A stretch of 64,000 bases of DNA, from contig NZ_CAUUWA010000004.1 in the NCBI RefSeq assembly GCF_963548695.1, forward strand, positions 3,540-67,539, read 5' to 3'. Source of the stretch: an uncultured Fretibacterium sp. Its GTDB lineage: Bacteria; Synergistota; Synergistia; Synergistales; Aminobacteriaceae. The translations under genes were made by a program, and so were the position numbers. The notes beneath the pieces are model-generated. The model worked only from the letters and a program-made list of their open reading frames with translations. It was not told where the DNA came from and ran no database searches. Below, piece after piece: positions 54,540 through 63,535 of the stretch. Position 1 is the first letter of the stretch. Each line of letters begins with the position of its first letter.

Positions 54540-55163
54540 ATGTCCAGGCAGACTGCGGCGACGCGCAGCGATATGGCCCGCATCCAGGCCGCGCTCAAGC
54601 TGGCGCGGCGCGGGCACGATCTCCTGGAACAGAAGCGAAGGATCCTCATGGCCGAGCTCGCGGGCAGGATCAAGGAGGTTCGGGAGGTGCAGAGCGGGAT
54701 GCGCGATATCTTCGCCGGAGCCTACTCGGGGCTCCGAATGGCGAATATCGCCATGGGGATCGAGAACGTGGAGAGGGTCGCGGGCATCGTTCCGGAGGAG
54801 GATCGGTTCGTGATCCGCCTGCGCTCCATCATGGGGATGGACATTCCCGAGGTGGATCCCCTGGCGTCCGTCTGCAGCCCCGTCTATTCCCTGGGGGGAA
54901 TGTCGGGGACCTCCTCCGTCCTGGACAACGCGTATGTCCAGGCTCGTTCCCTGGTCCCGCTCATCGCGCGGCTGGCGGAGGTGGAGACCAGTGTCTACCG
55001 GCTGGCCGTTCAGATACGCAGGACGGTGCGGCGGGTCAACGCGCTGGAGAAGGTGTTCATCCCCCGCTGCGAGGCCCAGGTCCGCTCCATTGCGGCGGCC
55101 CTGGAGGAGAACGAGCGCGAGGACATGACGCGCATAAAGCTCTCCTCGGGGCGTGAGGTGTAG
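54540..55163 (+). CDS. V-type ATPase subunit D (central stalk)
   Basis: 207 residues, the usual length. Subunit D is the coiled-coil rotor shaft inside the A3B3 head. MARIQAALKLARRGHDLLEQKRRILM and the C-terminal helix RVNALEKVFIPRCEAQVRSI are family hallmarks. It is first in the operon; bacterial V-ATPase operons more often end with D, so this order is rearranged. Confidence 0.93.
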   Translation: MSRQTAATRSDMARIQAALKLARRGHDLLEQKRRILMAELAGRIKEVREVQSGMRDIFAGAYSGLRMANIAMGIENVERVAGIVPEEDRFVIRLRSIMGMDIPEVDPLASVCSPVYSLGGMSGTSSVLDNAYVQARSLVPLIARLAEVETSVYRLAVQIRRTVRRVNALEKVFIPRCEAQVRSIAAALEENEREDMTRIKLSSGREV

Positions 55164-55216
55164 GGAAGGGGCCTTATAGGCTTCGCGTCATTCGGGCTGT
55201 TTTCGGAGGTCGTGAC

Positions 55217-55558
55217 ATGGTTTTGACGTTGACGGAGGTCCTGGGCGTGCTTTTGAGGGCCGAGGACGAGTCGGGGAAGCGGCGGGACTCGGCGAAACGC
55301 GAGGCGGAGGAGGTCATGCGGCGCGCTCAGGAGCGGTTCGCCCGCGACCGGGAGGCGCGTCTGAAGGCCGCGCGCAGCGACGCCCTGGCCCAGATCGAGT
55401 CCGCGCGGAAGTCCGCGGAGATGGAGGCGCTGCACATCGCCGAGATGGGGCGAAGGGGGCGCGAGAGGATGCGCGAAAACTACGACCGCAAGGCGCCTGC
55501 CCTGATAGCCGGGATGGCGGAGGACATCGCCGCCCGGTACGCCTCCCGCGGAGACTGA
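55217..55558 (+). CDS. V-type ATPase peripheral-stalk subunit (G/H type)
   Basis: 113 residues, almost entirely one charged coiled coil (SGKRRDSAKREAEEVMRRAQ; heptads with Arg, Glu, Ala). Position between D and C, length and composition match subunit G/H (NtpF/AhaH), which pairs with E to form the stator stalk. Sequence alone is weakly diagnostic; context makes the call. Stop is two bases from the next start. Confidence 0.75.
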   Translation: MVLTLTEVLGVLLRAEDESGKRRDSAKREAEEVMRRAQERFARDREARLKAARSDALAQIESARKSAEMEALHIAEMGRRGRERMRENYDRKAPALIAGMAEDIAARYASRGD

Positions 55559-55560
55559 CG

Positions 55561-56685
55561 ATGATTCTCGGCGGAGGAGGCCGCATCGCCCTGTCCGCGA
55601 AAGCGCGGGTGCGCCGGTCCGAATTGCTGTCGTCAAAGGATTTCCGAGCCCTCCTGGAACAGCCGTCCGTCTCCGCCGTCGCGGTGTCCCTCGACGCGAC
55701 CCCCTATGGGAAGGTACTGGAAGGCCTGTCCCTGAACGACGTCCGCCGGACGGAGCTCGAGTTCCGCCTCGGGACCTCCGTGTTGCGCGAGGCCCTGACG
55801 TTCCGCTCCTACATGGGGGCGGGCTATCGGCGCCTCCTGGACCTGTGGCTCCAGGTCTACGATATCGAGTTCCTCAAGGACCATTTTCGCCGGAGCTTCG
55901 GCTCCGACCCCACGGCCGCTCAGGAGGAGGAACGGATGTTCGGATTGTTCCCGGACTTCCGGTCGCCCCTCCTGGACCGGAACGCGCTTCTGGCGGCGCA
56001 GACGCCGGGGGCCATGCTGGCATCTATTCGGGATGAGCGCCTGCGTGTGGCGCTGGAGGAGACGTTCCCCGTCAAAGACGATGGGACGGAGGTCTCGGGG
56101 GAGGACGCCTGCAGGGTGTCCTTCGCGCTGGGGATGGTCCTGGACCGCTATTACCTCGACAGCCTCTATGGGGCCGTCCTCCCTGTCGGGGGGGTGGAGG
56201 GCCGCCTGCTCGCCTGGCTGGCGGGGGTTCGCGTGGACCTGGTGAACCTCTACTGGATCTACCGCTGCAGGCGTTTCTTCGGCCTGTCGCCGGAACAGGC
56301 ATTGGCCACGGTGACGCGGTCCCGCTACCGCGCGGACTTCGGCCTGCTCTCCCGCGCCGCGTTCTCGGAGCTTTCGGCCTGGGACGACGTTTTGGAGGGT
56401 ACGCCCTATGCCGGAATCTTCCGTTCGGACGAGGCGGACCCTTCCCTCAGGGAGGCGGAGGTGGAGCTTCACCTGTGCAGGGCCCTCCGCCGCGTCGCCG
56501 GGGATGTGTTTCGGTCCGGGGCTCCGGGATGGCACAACGTCGGGGCCTACCTGATGCTGAAGGGCTTCGAGGTCCGGGACCTGATCACGGTCATCGAGGC
56601 CGTGCGATACGATTACGACCGCAGGAGGGTCGGTCGGCTGTTGATCCTGAACGACCTGGCCGGTGGGGAAGGAGGCGGGCGCTGA
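55561..56685 (+). CDS. V-type ATPase subunit C (rotor-ring adaptor)
   Basis: 374 residues. Subunit C (the d-subunit type) couples the central stalk to the membrane ring. AKARVRRSELLSSKDFRALL, YRRLLDLWLQVYDIEFLKDHFR and VDLVNLYWIYRCRRFFGLSPE are typical. Overlaps subunit I (TGATG). Slightly longer than the ~330-residue family norm. Confidence 0.88.
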   Translation: MILGGGGRIALSAKARVRRSELLSSKDFRALLEQPSVSAVAVSLDATPYGKVLEGLSLNDVRRTELEFRLGTSVLREALTFRSYMGAGYRRLLDLWLQVYDIEFLKDHFRRSFGSDPTAAQEEERMFGLFPDFRSPLLDRNALLAAQTPGAMLASIRDERLRVALEETFPVKDDGTEVSGEDACRVSFALGMVLDRYYLDSLYGAVLPVGGVEGRLLAWLAGVRVDLVNLYWIYRCRRFFGLSPEQALATVTRSRYRADFGLLSRAAFSELSAWDDVLEGTPYAGIFRSDEADPSLREAEVELHLCRALRRVAGDVFRSGAPGWHNVGAYLMLKGFEVRDLITVIEAVRYDYDRRRVGRLLILNDLAGGEGGGR

Positions 56686-58667
56686 TGGCCGTCGTGAGGA
56701 TGGCGGGGGTCTCCCTTGTCGGCCCCCGGGACGAGATTGAGGCGATGGCACTGAGGCTGCTGGAGACCGGAGATTTTGAACCGATGTCCCCCGAGGTGAT
56801 GTTGTCCGGGGGAAGGCTGAGCTCCCGGATTCAGACCTGCCGGAGCGGCCGCTGCGACGCGCTGCTGGAGAAGCTGGAGCGGCTGAGGGGGCTGGCGGGG
56901 AACCCGGCCCCGGCTCCGGGCCGAAGGGCGCCGGACGGAGCCTCCGGAATTCCCTCTTCGGCGATTTCTTTTACGGAGGTTTCCTTTTCGGAATTGGAGG
57001 AGCGCGTGAATCGGCTCTCGCGCCTGGCCGAGGTCTGGCAGGACAGGCTGGAGCACCTTCGGATGGAGCACGGGCGCTGCAGGGCCATGCTCGAGTTCGC
57101 CCATGCCCTGGAGGCGCTGGGGCTTCCGCCCTCCCTGCTGGCGTCATCCTCCTGCTGCCGGGTGGTCCTGGGGAGCCTTACCGGGGAGAACTGGCAGCGG
57201 CTGAGGGAGATAGCCTCCGCAGGGCCCGCCCTGCTCCTTCCGCTCTTCGAGGAGGAGGGGAGGACGACGGTGGCCGCGTTCTGCGAGTCCTCCTATGGAG
57301 CGGCGCTGGAGAAGCTTCTGACTGGGGTGCACATGCGCGTGTTCGAGACGGCGATCCAGGAGCTCGCGGCCGGCGGCGGGGCGCAGCTGTCCGCCCGCCT
57401 CGATTTTCTGGAGGCGGAGATCGGGAGGTGCCGGGACATGCCGGTCCTCTATACCGGGGAGAACCGTGTCGAGCTGGAGAGGCTTTACGGCATGGTCTAT
57501 GCCATGCAGCGCGTTTACTCGCTCTGCCGGATGGGGGGCGAGTTCGACGACATGGTGGTTGTCTCGGGGTGGATGCCCGAGGAGGCCTGCGGGGAGCTGC
57601 GCGCTCTGGCGGGCCGGGAGGCGCCCCATACCGTTGTCCTCACGGAGGACGGGGCCTCCCTCGAGTCGAAGGGAAGCGAGCTTCCCACCCTGCTGCGCAA
57701 TACCCCGGTGGCGCGCCGGTTCCAGGAGATCGTGAGGCTCTACAGCCTGCCCTCCTACAGCGAGCTGGACCCGACGCTCGTCGTCTCGGTCAGCTTCTGC
57801 CTGTTCTTCGGATTCATGTTCGGGGACGTGGGGCACGGCCTCGCCCTGATCCTCGGCACGTGGCTGATGGAGCGAAGGGGCTGGATGGGGAGGGCCCTGG
57901 CGTCCGTCATGAAGGTGGCCGGGGCCTCGGCGGTCCTCTTCGGCATCCTCTACGGCAGCGTCTTCGGGAGTGAGGAGCTGATCCCACCCCTCTGGATATC
58001 CCCCATGAAACACGTGAACACGCTCCTCCCCACAGCGGTTGGGGTGGGAATAGCGTTCCTCTCGCTCGGCATTCTCCTCCGAATCCGGTCCCTGGCCCGC
58101 AGGAGGAGGTGGGGCGAGGCCGTGTTCTCCCCCGAAGGGGGGGCGGGGCTGGCCTTCTACTGGCTGGCCCTGGCCTTTGGGGTCCTGTCCCTCGAGGGGA
58201 CGCTCGCCTCCTGGGAGAGCCGGATCTTCATCGCCGCCCTTCTCCTGCTCCTCTGTGCGATGCTCCTTGGAAACGTCCTGGCCCGCCGCGTGTTCCGGGG
58301 GGAGTCCGTGGACGAGGGGGGTGCGGTTCACCTGTTCTCGGTCTTCCACGCCCTGCTGAACTTCATCGGCAACACGGCGTCGTTCGTGCGTCTGGCGGCG
58401 TTTGCCCTGAACCATGCGGGGCTCTGCGCGGCGGTGTTCATGCTGGGGCAGATGGTGGAGCACGTGCCCGGCGGCAAGGTGCTCCACGCGCTTGTCCTGG
58501 TGGTGGGGCATCTCGTCATCATCGGGCTCGAGGGCCTGATCGTGTTCATCCAGACGCTGCGCCTGGAGTACTACGAATTTTTCGGGAAGTTCTATCGCGG
58601 CGGAGGGCGGGAGTTTCGTCCCGTCCTCTGGAGGAGGAGCGCGCGGGAACGGGGACACGCGGGTTGA
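56685..58667 (+). CDS. V-type ATPase subunit I (membrane stator)
   Basis: 660 residues. The N-terminal cytoplasmic half (1-~340, with coiled coil LSRLAEVWQDRLEHLRMEHG) binds the stator stalk. The C-terminal half has about seven to eight membrane helices, starting near SVSFCLFFGFMFGDVGHGLAL. The proton/sodium-path arginine is probably in FVRLAAFALNHAGLC, as in the conserved SxxRLxAL helix. Start ATG 56685 overlaps the C stop; an open frame extends upstream but is a shadow. Confidence 0.92.
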   Translation: MAVVRMAGVSLVGPRDEIEAMALRLLETGDFEPMSPEVMLSGGRLSSRIQTCRSGRCDALLEKLERLRGLAGNPAPAPGRRAPDGASGIPSSAISFTEVSFSELEERVNRLSRLAEVWQDRLEHLRMEHGRCRAMLEFAHALEALGLPPSLLASSSCCRVVLGSLTGENWQRLREIASAGPALLLPLFEEEGRTTVAAFCESSYGAALEKLLTGVHMRVFETAIQELAAGGGAQLSARLDFLEAEIGRCRDMPVLYTGENRVELERLYGMVYAMQRVYSLCRMGGEFDDMVVVSGWMPEEACGELRALAGREAPHTVVLTEDGASLESKGSELPTLLRNTPVARRFQEIVRLYSLPSYSELDPTLVVSVSFCLFFGFMFGDVGHGLALILGTWLMERRGWMGRALASVMKVAGASAVLFGILYGSVFGSEELIPPLWISPMKHVNTLLPTAVGVGIAFLSLGILLRIRSLARRRRWGEAVFSPEGGAGLAFYWLALAFGVLSLEGTLASWESRIFIAALLLLLCAMLLGNVLARRVFRGESVDEGGAVHLFSVFHALLNFIGNTASFVRLAAFALNHAGLCAAVFMLGQMVEHVPGGKVLHALVLVVGHLVIIGLEGLIVFIQTLRLEYYEFFGKFYRGGGREFRPVLWRRSARERGHAG

Positions 58668-58770
58668 GGGGGCGCAGATTAAATGTTGTACGGATTGAAT
58701 CCATGAAGCCCCGAAGTCAAATTTTAGGAAAGCTCGCTGGTGTTGCTTGCGGGAAGGGAGTGCGGTTGGG

Positions 58771-59175
58771 ATGCTGAGTGTTCTTGGGGTTGCGGTTTTC
58801 TCTGCGGTGCTGGTCGGCTATGGGGTTTGGACAAGGAGGACGGGGCGCGTTCCCCGCGCCCCGAGGACGGCCCTGGCCTCCTGGATGGGCGCGTCCGTGC
58901 TGATGCTTTGTCTCTCTGCCGCGGCCGCGTTCGCGCAGGAGTCCGGGGCCTACGCCGGGACCGCGGCGGGGATGGGCTTCATCGGCGCCGCGCTCTCGAC
59001 GGGCCTGGCCTGCGTCGGTGCGGGCATCGGCGTCGCGTTCGTCGGCGCCGCGGCGCTTGGGGTCGTGGGGGAGAAGCCCTCGATGTTCGGAACCACGCTG
59101 ATCTATATCGGGCTTGCGGAGGGGATCGCCATCTACGGGCTCGTCATCTCCCTGTTCATCCTGGGAAAAATTTAG
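58771..59175 (+). CDS. V-type ATPase subunit K (membrane ring), single hairpin with N-terminal extension
   Basis: 134 residues from ATG 58771. An N-terminal helix (LSVLGVAVFSAVLVGYGVW) and a second, signal-like helix (SVLMLCLSAAAAFAQ) precede one c-type hairpin: GAALSTGLACVGAGIGVAFVG, loop VGEKPS, and YIGLAEGIAIYGLVISLFIL with the ion-binding Glu. The Gln in the first helix and the Ser after the Glu, found in sodium-binding rings, are Val and Gly here, which favours protons (inference). About 100 bases with no supported feature separate it from subunit I. Confidence 0.88.
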   Translation: MLSVLGVAVFSAVLVGYGVWTRRTGRVPRAPRTALASWMGASVLMLCLSAAAAFAQESGAYAGTAAGMGFIGAALSTGLACVGAGIGVAFVGAAALGVVGEKPSMFGTTLIYIGLAEGIAIYGLVISLFILGKI

Positions 59176-59186
59176 AGCGGCCCGCC

Positions 59187-59498
59187 ATGAAGGCCTTCCT
59201 GATCAGCGACAACCACGACACCCTGGTGCTGATGAAGCTGGCCGGGATCAAGGGGGTCGTGGCGCACGGGCGGGAGGAGAGCCTCAAGGCCTTTTCTCAG
59301 GCCCTTTCGATGAGGGACCTCGGCGTCCTTCTCGTGACGGAGATCGTGGCGGAGACCGTCCCCGACAAGGTCGGCGAGATGCGCGGGAGCGGGACCCTGC
59401 CCCTTTTGGTCGAGATCCCGGATCGGCATGGGAGCCGGAGGGGAGAGGATTTTTTGACGCGGTACATCCGCGAGGCGATAGGGGTGAGGCTTGAATGA
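59187..59498 (+). CDS. V-type ATPase subunit F
   Basis: 103-residue small regulatory subunit on the central stalk. MKAFLISDNHDTLVLMKLAGI and LVTEIVAETVPDKV fit the CheY-like subunit F fold. Length is normal. Overlaps subunit E by four bases (ATGA). Confidence 0.88.
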   Translation: MKAFLISDNHDTLVLMKLAGIKGVVAHGREESLKAFSQALSMRDLGVLLVTEIVAETVPDKVGEMRGSGTLPLLVEIPDRHGSRRGEDFLTRYIREAIGVRLE

Positions 59499-60163
59499 AG
59501 CGGGAGGGCGACCCCCTTTCCGGTGGGCATCCGCACGTTTCGGCCCCGGACGGGGGCCGGGACGAGAGGAAAAAACTGGACGGGCTCCGCGCTTCCATCC
59601 TCTCCAGGGGGGCGGAGGAGCGCGAGCGTATCCTGAAGGAGGCGGAGGCGCGTGCGGAGCGCTGGCTGGCCGACCACACGGCGCAGCTGGACGCGACGGT
59701 GCGGAGTATCCGGGACGACGCGGTGAAGCAGGCGCAGGACATCTCGGACCGGCGGCTCGTGGAGGCCGGGACCAGCCGGGACAGGGAACGGCTGCGCCTC
59801 CGGAGCGGCCTGGTCCAGGAGGCTCTGGCCTCCCTGCAGAAGGCGTTGGTGGGGCTGTCCGCACGGGACGATTACGGCGCCATCCTGACCGGCGTCGCCG
59901 CGGAGGTCTGCGAGCGCCTGCACAGCGGTCGGGTGGGGCTGCGGCTCCGTGCGGAGGACGCCCCGCTGGGAGAGGGGATAGCCAAGGCCCTGAGGGCCCG
60001 TTTCCCCGAGCTGGACGTCCGCTTCGACGATACGCCGGAGCCCATCCTCGGGGGGGTGGTCCTTTTCTCGGAGGATGAGGGGTGGCGCATATCGGCGGAC
60101 TGGAGGGCGAAGATCGAGGAAATGACGGACTCGGTGGCGGAAGCCGTCCTTGCGGAGCTGTGA
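59495..60163 (+). CDS. V-type ATPase subunit E (peripheral stalk)
   Basis: 222 residues. The N-terminal 110 residues form a charged coiled coil (EERERILKEAEARAERWLAD) and the C-terminal globular domain contains VRFDDTPEPILGGVVLFSEDEG-type sequence typical of subunit E. It joins the G/H-type subunit as stator. A run of ~20 extra N-terminal residues (GGHPHVSAPDGG) is atypical. Confidence 0.88.
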   Translation: MKREGDPLSGGHPHVSAPDGGRDERKKLDGLRASILSRGAEERERILKEAEARAERWLADHTAQLDATVRSIRDDAVKQAQDISDRRLVEAGTSRDRERLRLRSGLVQEALASLQKALVGLSARDDYGAILTGVAAEVCERLHSGRVGLRLRAEDAPLGEGIAKALRARFPELDVRFDDTPEPILGGVVLFSEDEGWRISADWRAKIEEMTDSVAEAVLAEL

Positions 60164-60224
60164 GTGGAGTTGGATCTGTGAGGAGATTCGGATCTGTGAG
60201 AGGATGAAGATCGGGGTGAAGAAC

Positions 60225-62045
60225 ATGGAGGCAGCGGCCGAGCGGATGGGCCGCATCACGATGATTGACGGTCCCGTCGTCCGTGCCTCGGGGCTTTCCC
60301 GCTTTGCGATGGGGGAGATTACGGAGGTGGGGGAGCTTGCCCTGATGGGCGAGATCCTCCAGATGGATGGGGACAGCGGGGTCATTCAGGTCTATGAGGA
60401 CACGACGGGGCTCCGTGTCGGGGAGCCCGTCCGTGGGCTTGGCCGGCCTCTTTCCGTGTGCCTGGGACCGGGGCTGGTGGGGCATATCATCGACGGGATC
60501 GGGCGTCCTCTGGACCGCCTCATGGAGAAGGAGGGCGGCTTTCTGGGCCGGGGCTCGAAGCTCGACCCGATCGACATGTCCCGTTCGTGGGCGGTGACCC
60601 CGACCTGCAAGGTGGGGGACCGGGTGTGCGGCGGTTCGGTCATTGCCGAGCTTCAGGAGACGGACCTGGTGCCCCATCGCGTTCTGGTCCCTTACGGGCT
60701 GGAGGGAGAGGTGGAGTTCATCGTCGCTTCCGGCTTCTGCAAGACGTCGGATGTGGTGGCGCGGGTCCGGTGCGACGACGGGACCATCGTGCCGGTGATG
60801 ATGTATCACCACTGGCCGGTCCGGCGTCCGAGGCCCTATCGGGACCGCCTGCTGCCGGACGAGCCGCTGGTCACGGGGCAGAGGGTCATCGACGGGCTCT
60901 TTCCCATCTCCAAGGGAGGCGTCGCGGCGATCCCCGGTGGGTTCGGGACGGGCAAGACGGTGACGCAGCACCAGCTGGCCAAGTGGAGCGACGCCAAGGT
61001 CGTCGTGTACATCGGGTGCGGGGAGCGCGGCAACGAGATGACCCAGGTGCTGGAGGAGTTCCCGTCGCTCGAGGATCCGTACTCCAAAAAGCCGCTGATG
61101 CAGCGGACCGTCCTCATCGCCAACACGTCCAACATGCCGGTCGCCGCGCGGGAGGCCAGCATCTACACGGGGATCACGATCGCGGAGTACTATCGCGACA
61201 TGGGCTACGACGTCGCGATGATGGCGGACTCCACGTCGCGCTGGGCCGAGGCCCTGCGCGAGCTGTCGGGGCGGCTGGGGGAGATCCCCGCGGAGGAGGG
61301 GTTCCCCGCCTACCTGGCGACGCGCCTGGCGGAGTTCTACGAGCGGGCGGGCAAGGTGCGGACCTTCGGCGACCGGACGGCCAGCATCAGCGTCATCGGG
61401 GCGGTCTCGCCCCCGGGAGGGGACTTCACCGAGCCCGTGACGCGGCACACCAAACGCTTCATCCGGTGCTTCTGGGCGCTCGACGCCTCCCTGGCTCACG
61501 CACGGCACTTTCCCGCAATCAGCTGGATGGACTCCTACAGCGAGTATGCGGACGAGGTCCGCGGCTGGTGCGAAAAGAACATCGACGCCTCCTGGGGCGA
61601 GCTGCGCGAGGAGGCCCGGGCCGTGCTGGCGGAGGACGACGCCGTGCAGCAGACCATCCGCCTGATGGGCGAGGACGTGCTGCCCGATGGCCAGAAGCTC
61701 GTGGCCCTGACGGCCTCGCTCCTCAAGAACGGCTATCTCCAGCAGAATTCCTTCAGTGACGATTCCTTCTGTCCGCCCAGGAAGGGGTTCGCGATTCTGC
61801 GGATGATCCTGAACTTCCATCGGCAGGCGAAGGCCCTGGTGGCCGAGGGGTGCCCCCTGTCGCTGATTCGGAGGATCGAGGAGCTCGACGAGGTTATCCA
61901 CGCGCGGGAACTGCCGTTTAGCGACGGCGAGGGGTTCGGCGATCTGGAGAAGCGCCTCGGGGAGCATCTGGCGCTCGTCGGCCGGGAGCGTCTGGCTCAC
62001 GAGGACGAGGGCGGCGCGGCGGCCGCCTCGGAGGGCACGGCGTGA
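60225..62045 (+). CDS. atpA: V-type ATPase catalytic subunit A
   Basis: 606 residues, catalytic subunit of the A3B3 head. Walker A is [13 protein letters not shown] (normally GPFGSGKT), near residue 240; the catalytic Glu is in [10 protein letters not shown]; Walker B/DSTSRW motif [15 protein letters not shown]. The non-homologous insert is present ([19 protein letters not shown] region onward). ATG 60225 is preferred (GGGGTGA six bases upstream); ATG 60204 is an alternative. A short direct repeat (GGATCTGTGAG twice, near 60173-60200) precedes the gene. Confidence 0.93.
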   Translation: MEAAAERMGRITMIDGPVVRASGLSRFAMGEITEVGELALMGEILQMDGDSGVIQVYEDTTGLRVGEPVRGLGRPLSVCLGPGLVGHIIDGIGRPLDRLMEKEGGFLGRGSKLDPIDMSRSWAVTPTCKVGDRVCGGSVIAELQETDLVPHRVLVPYGLEGEVEFIVASGFCKTSDVVARVRCDDGTIVPVMMYHHWPVRRPRPYRDRLLPDEPLVTGQRVIDGLFPISKGGVAAIPGGFGTGKTVTQHQLAKWSDAKVVVYIGCGERGNEMTQVLEEFPSLEDPYSKKPLMQRTVLIANTSNMPVAAREASIYTGITIAEYYRDMGYDVAMMADSTSRWAEALRELSGRLGEIPAEEGFPAYLATRLAEFYERAGKVRTFGDRTASISVIGAVSPPGGDFTEPVTRHTKRFIRCFWALDASLAHARHFPAISWMDSYSEYADEVRGWCEKNIDASWGELREEARAVLAEDDAVQQTIRLMGEDVLPDGQKLVALTASLLKNGYLQQNSFSDDSFCPPRKGFAILRMILNFHRQAKALVAEGCPLSLIRRIEELDEVIHARELPFSDGEGFGDLEKRLGEHLALVGRERLAHEDEGGAAAASEGTA

Positions 62046-62107
62046 TGACGGGGAACGGCGAGGCGGCAGCGGTGACCGGTTCGGGTTCACGGAGGGGGAG
62101 TGAGAGC

Positions 62108-63508
62108 ATGGCCTTTGCGGAGTACACGGGGATGACCCGTATCAAGGGGCCCATTGTCCTGTTGAAGGGCATTCCGGGGGTTGGCTACGACGAGGTCGTG
62201 GAGGTGACCGCCGACGGCGGGGAGCCCCGTATGGGGCGCGTCGTCATGGTGAGCGAGGACGCGGTAATGGTGCAGGTGTTCGCGGGGACGGAGGGGCTGA
62301 GCCCGGCGACGGCCAGGACGCGCTTCCTGGGGCATCCCCTTGAGATCTCGCTCTCGCCGGACATCCTCGGGCGGACCTTCGATGGGCTGGGGCGTCCCCT
62401 GGACGGAAATGGCCCCGTCTACTGCGGGACGAGGCGCAACGTCAACGGGCAGCCCATAAACCCGATGGCGCGTCTCTATCCCCGGGACTTCATCAACACG
62501 GGGTTCTCGGCGATCGACGTTCTGATGACCCTCATTCGCGGACAGAAGCTGCCCATCTTCTCGGGCAATGGCCTGCCGCACAACCGTTTGGCCATCCAGA
62601 TCGCCTCCCAGGCCAAGCTGGTGGGGGCCGACAACTTCGCGGTCGTGTTCGCCGGCGTCGGGATCCGGCACGACGACGCGGCGGCCTTCTCCGCCAGCCT
62701 GTCGCAGCGGGGGTCGAAGCTGGTGATGTTCCGGAACCTCGCGGACGACCCCGTCATCGAACGCATCGCGACGCCCCGCTATGCCCTGACTGCGGCGGAG
62801 TACCTGGCGTTCGACCTGGGGATGCACGTGCTGGTCATCGTCACGGACCTCACGAGCTATTGCGAGGCGCTGCGCGAGCTTTCGGTCGGCCGGGGCGAGA
62901 TCCCGAGCCGCAAGGGGTACCCCGCCTATCTCTACAGCGACCTGGCCTCGCTTTACGAGCGCGCCGGGGTCCTGAAGGGAAAGGAGGGAAGCATCACGTT
63001 CCTTCCGATCCTCACCATGCCCAACGACGATATCACCAACCCCGTCCCGGACCAGACGGGGTTCATCACGGAGGGGCAGATCGTCCTGTCGCGCGCGTTG
63101 GATGCGGCGGGCGTCTATCCGCCCATCGACCCGCTCCCCAGCCTCTCGCGCCTGATGAAGGACGGCATCGGCAAGGGCTATACGCGGGAGGACCACCCCA
63201 GCCTGTCCAGCCAGCTCTTCGCCTGCTACAGCAAGGTGCAGGAGGTCAAGGCCCTGTCCGAGGTGGTCGGGCGCGACGAACTCTCCGAGGAGGACCAGGC
63301 GTACCTCGCCTTCGGGAACGCGTTTGAACGAACCTTCATCGGCCAGTCGCGGGACGAGAACCGCGACATCGGGCAGTCCCTGGACAGGGGCTGGAGGCTG
63401 TTGGCCGGCCTGCCGGCGAGCGCGCTGACGCGCATCTCGCTGGAGGATCGGAAGAAGTACGTCGATCCCCTTCGCGATAAGAAGGCGCCACCGCCTGACT
63501 CCGTCTGA
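62108..63508 (+). CDS. atpB: V-type ATPase subunit B
   Basis: 466-residue regulatory, non-catalytic nucleotide-binding subunit. It lacks a Walker A P-loop (SGNGLPHNRLA in that place). Other hallmarks are GRTFDGLGRPLDG, YPRDFINTGFSAIDVL, VFAGVGIRHDDAAAF, TDLTSYCEALRELS and SLSRLMKDGIGKG. ATG 62108 has GGGGGAG eight bases upstream and gives normal length; ATG 62042, overlapping the A stop, would add 22 residues. Last gene of the operon; no terminator is visible before the convergent lptB end. Confidence 0.93.
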   Translation: MAFAEYTGMTRIKGPIVLLKGIPGVGYDEVVEVTADGGEPRMGRVVMVSEDAVMVQVFAGTEGLSPATARTRFLGHPLEISLSPDILGRTFDGLGRPLDGNGPVYCGTRRNVNGQPINPMARLYPRDFINTGFSAIDVLMTLIRGQKLPIFSGNGLPHNRLAIQIASQAKLVGADNFAVVFAGVGIRHDDAAAFSASLSQRGSKLVMFRNLADDPVIERIATPRYALTAAEYLAFDLGMHVLVIVTDLTSYCEALRELSVGRGEIPSRKGYPAYLYSDLASLYERAGVLKGKEGSITFLPILTMPNDDITNPVPDQTGFITEGQIVLSRALDAAGVYPPIDPLPSLSRLMKDGIGKGYTREDHPSLSSQLFACYSKVQEVKALSEVVGRDELSEEDQAYLAFGNAFERTFIGQSRDENRDIGQSLDRGWRLLAGLPASALTRISLEDRKKYVDPLRDKKAPPPDSV

Positions 63509-63535
63509 AGCGCGGGACCCTCTTACCGGGAACCC

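Noticed and set aside
59172..62090. 972-codon open frame on the minus strand
   Set aside because: It lies fully antisense to V-ATPase F, E and A. Its product is low-complexity Arg/Pro/Gly with no family features, a shadow caused by high GC.
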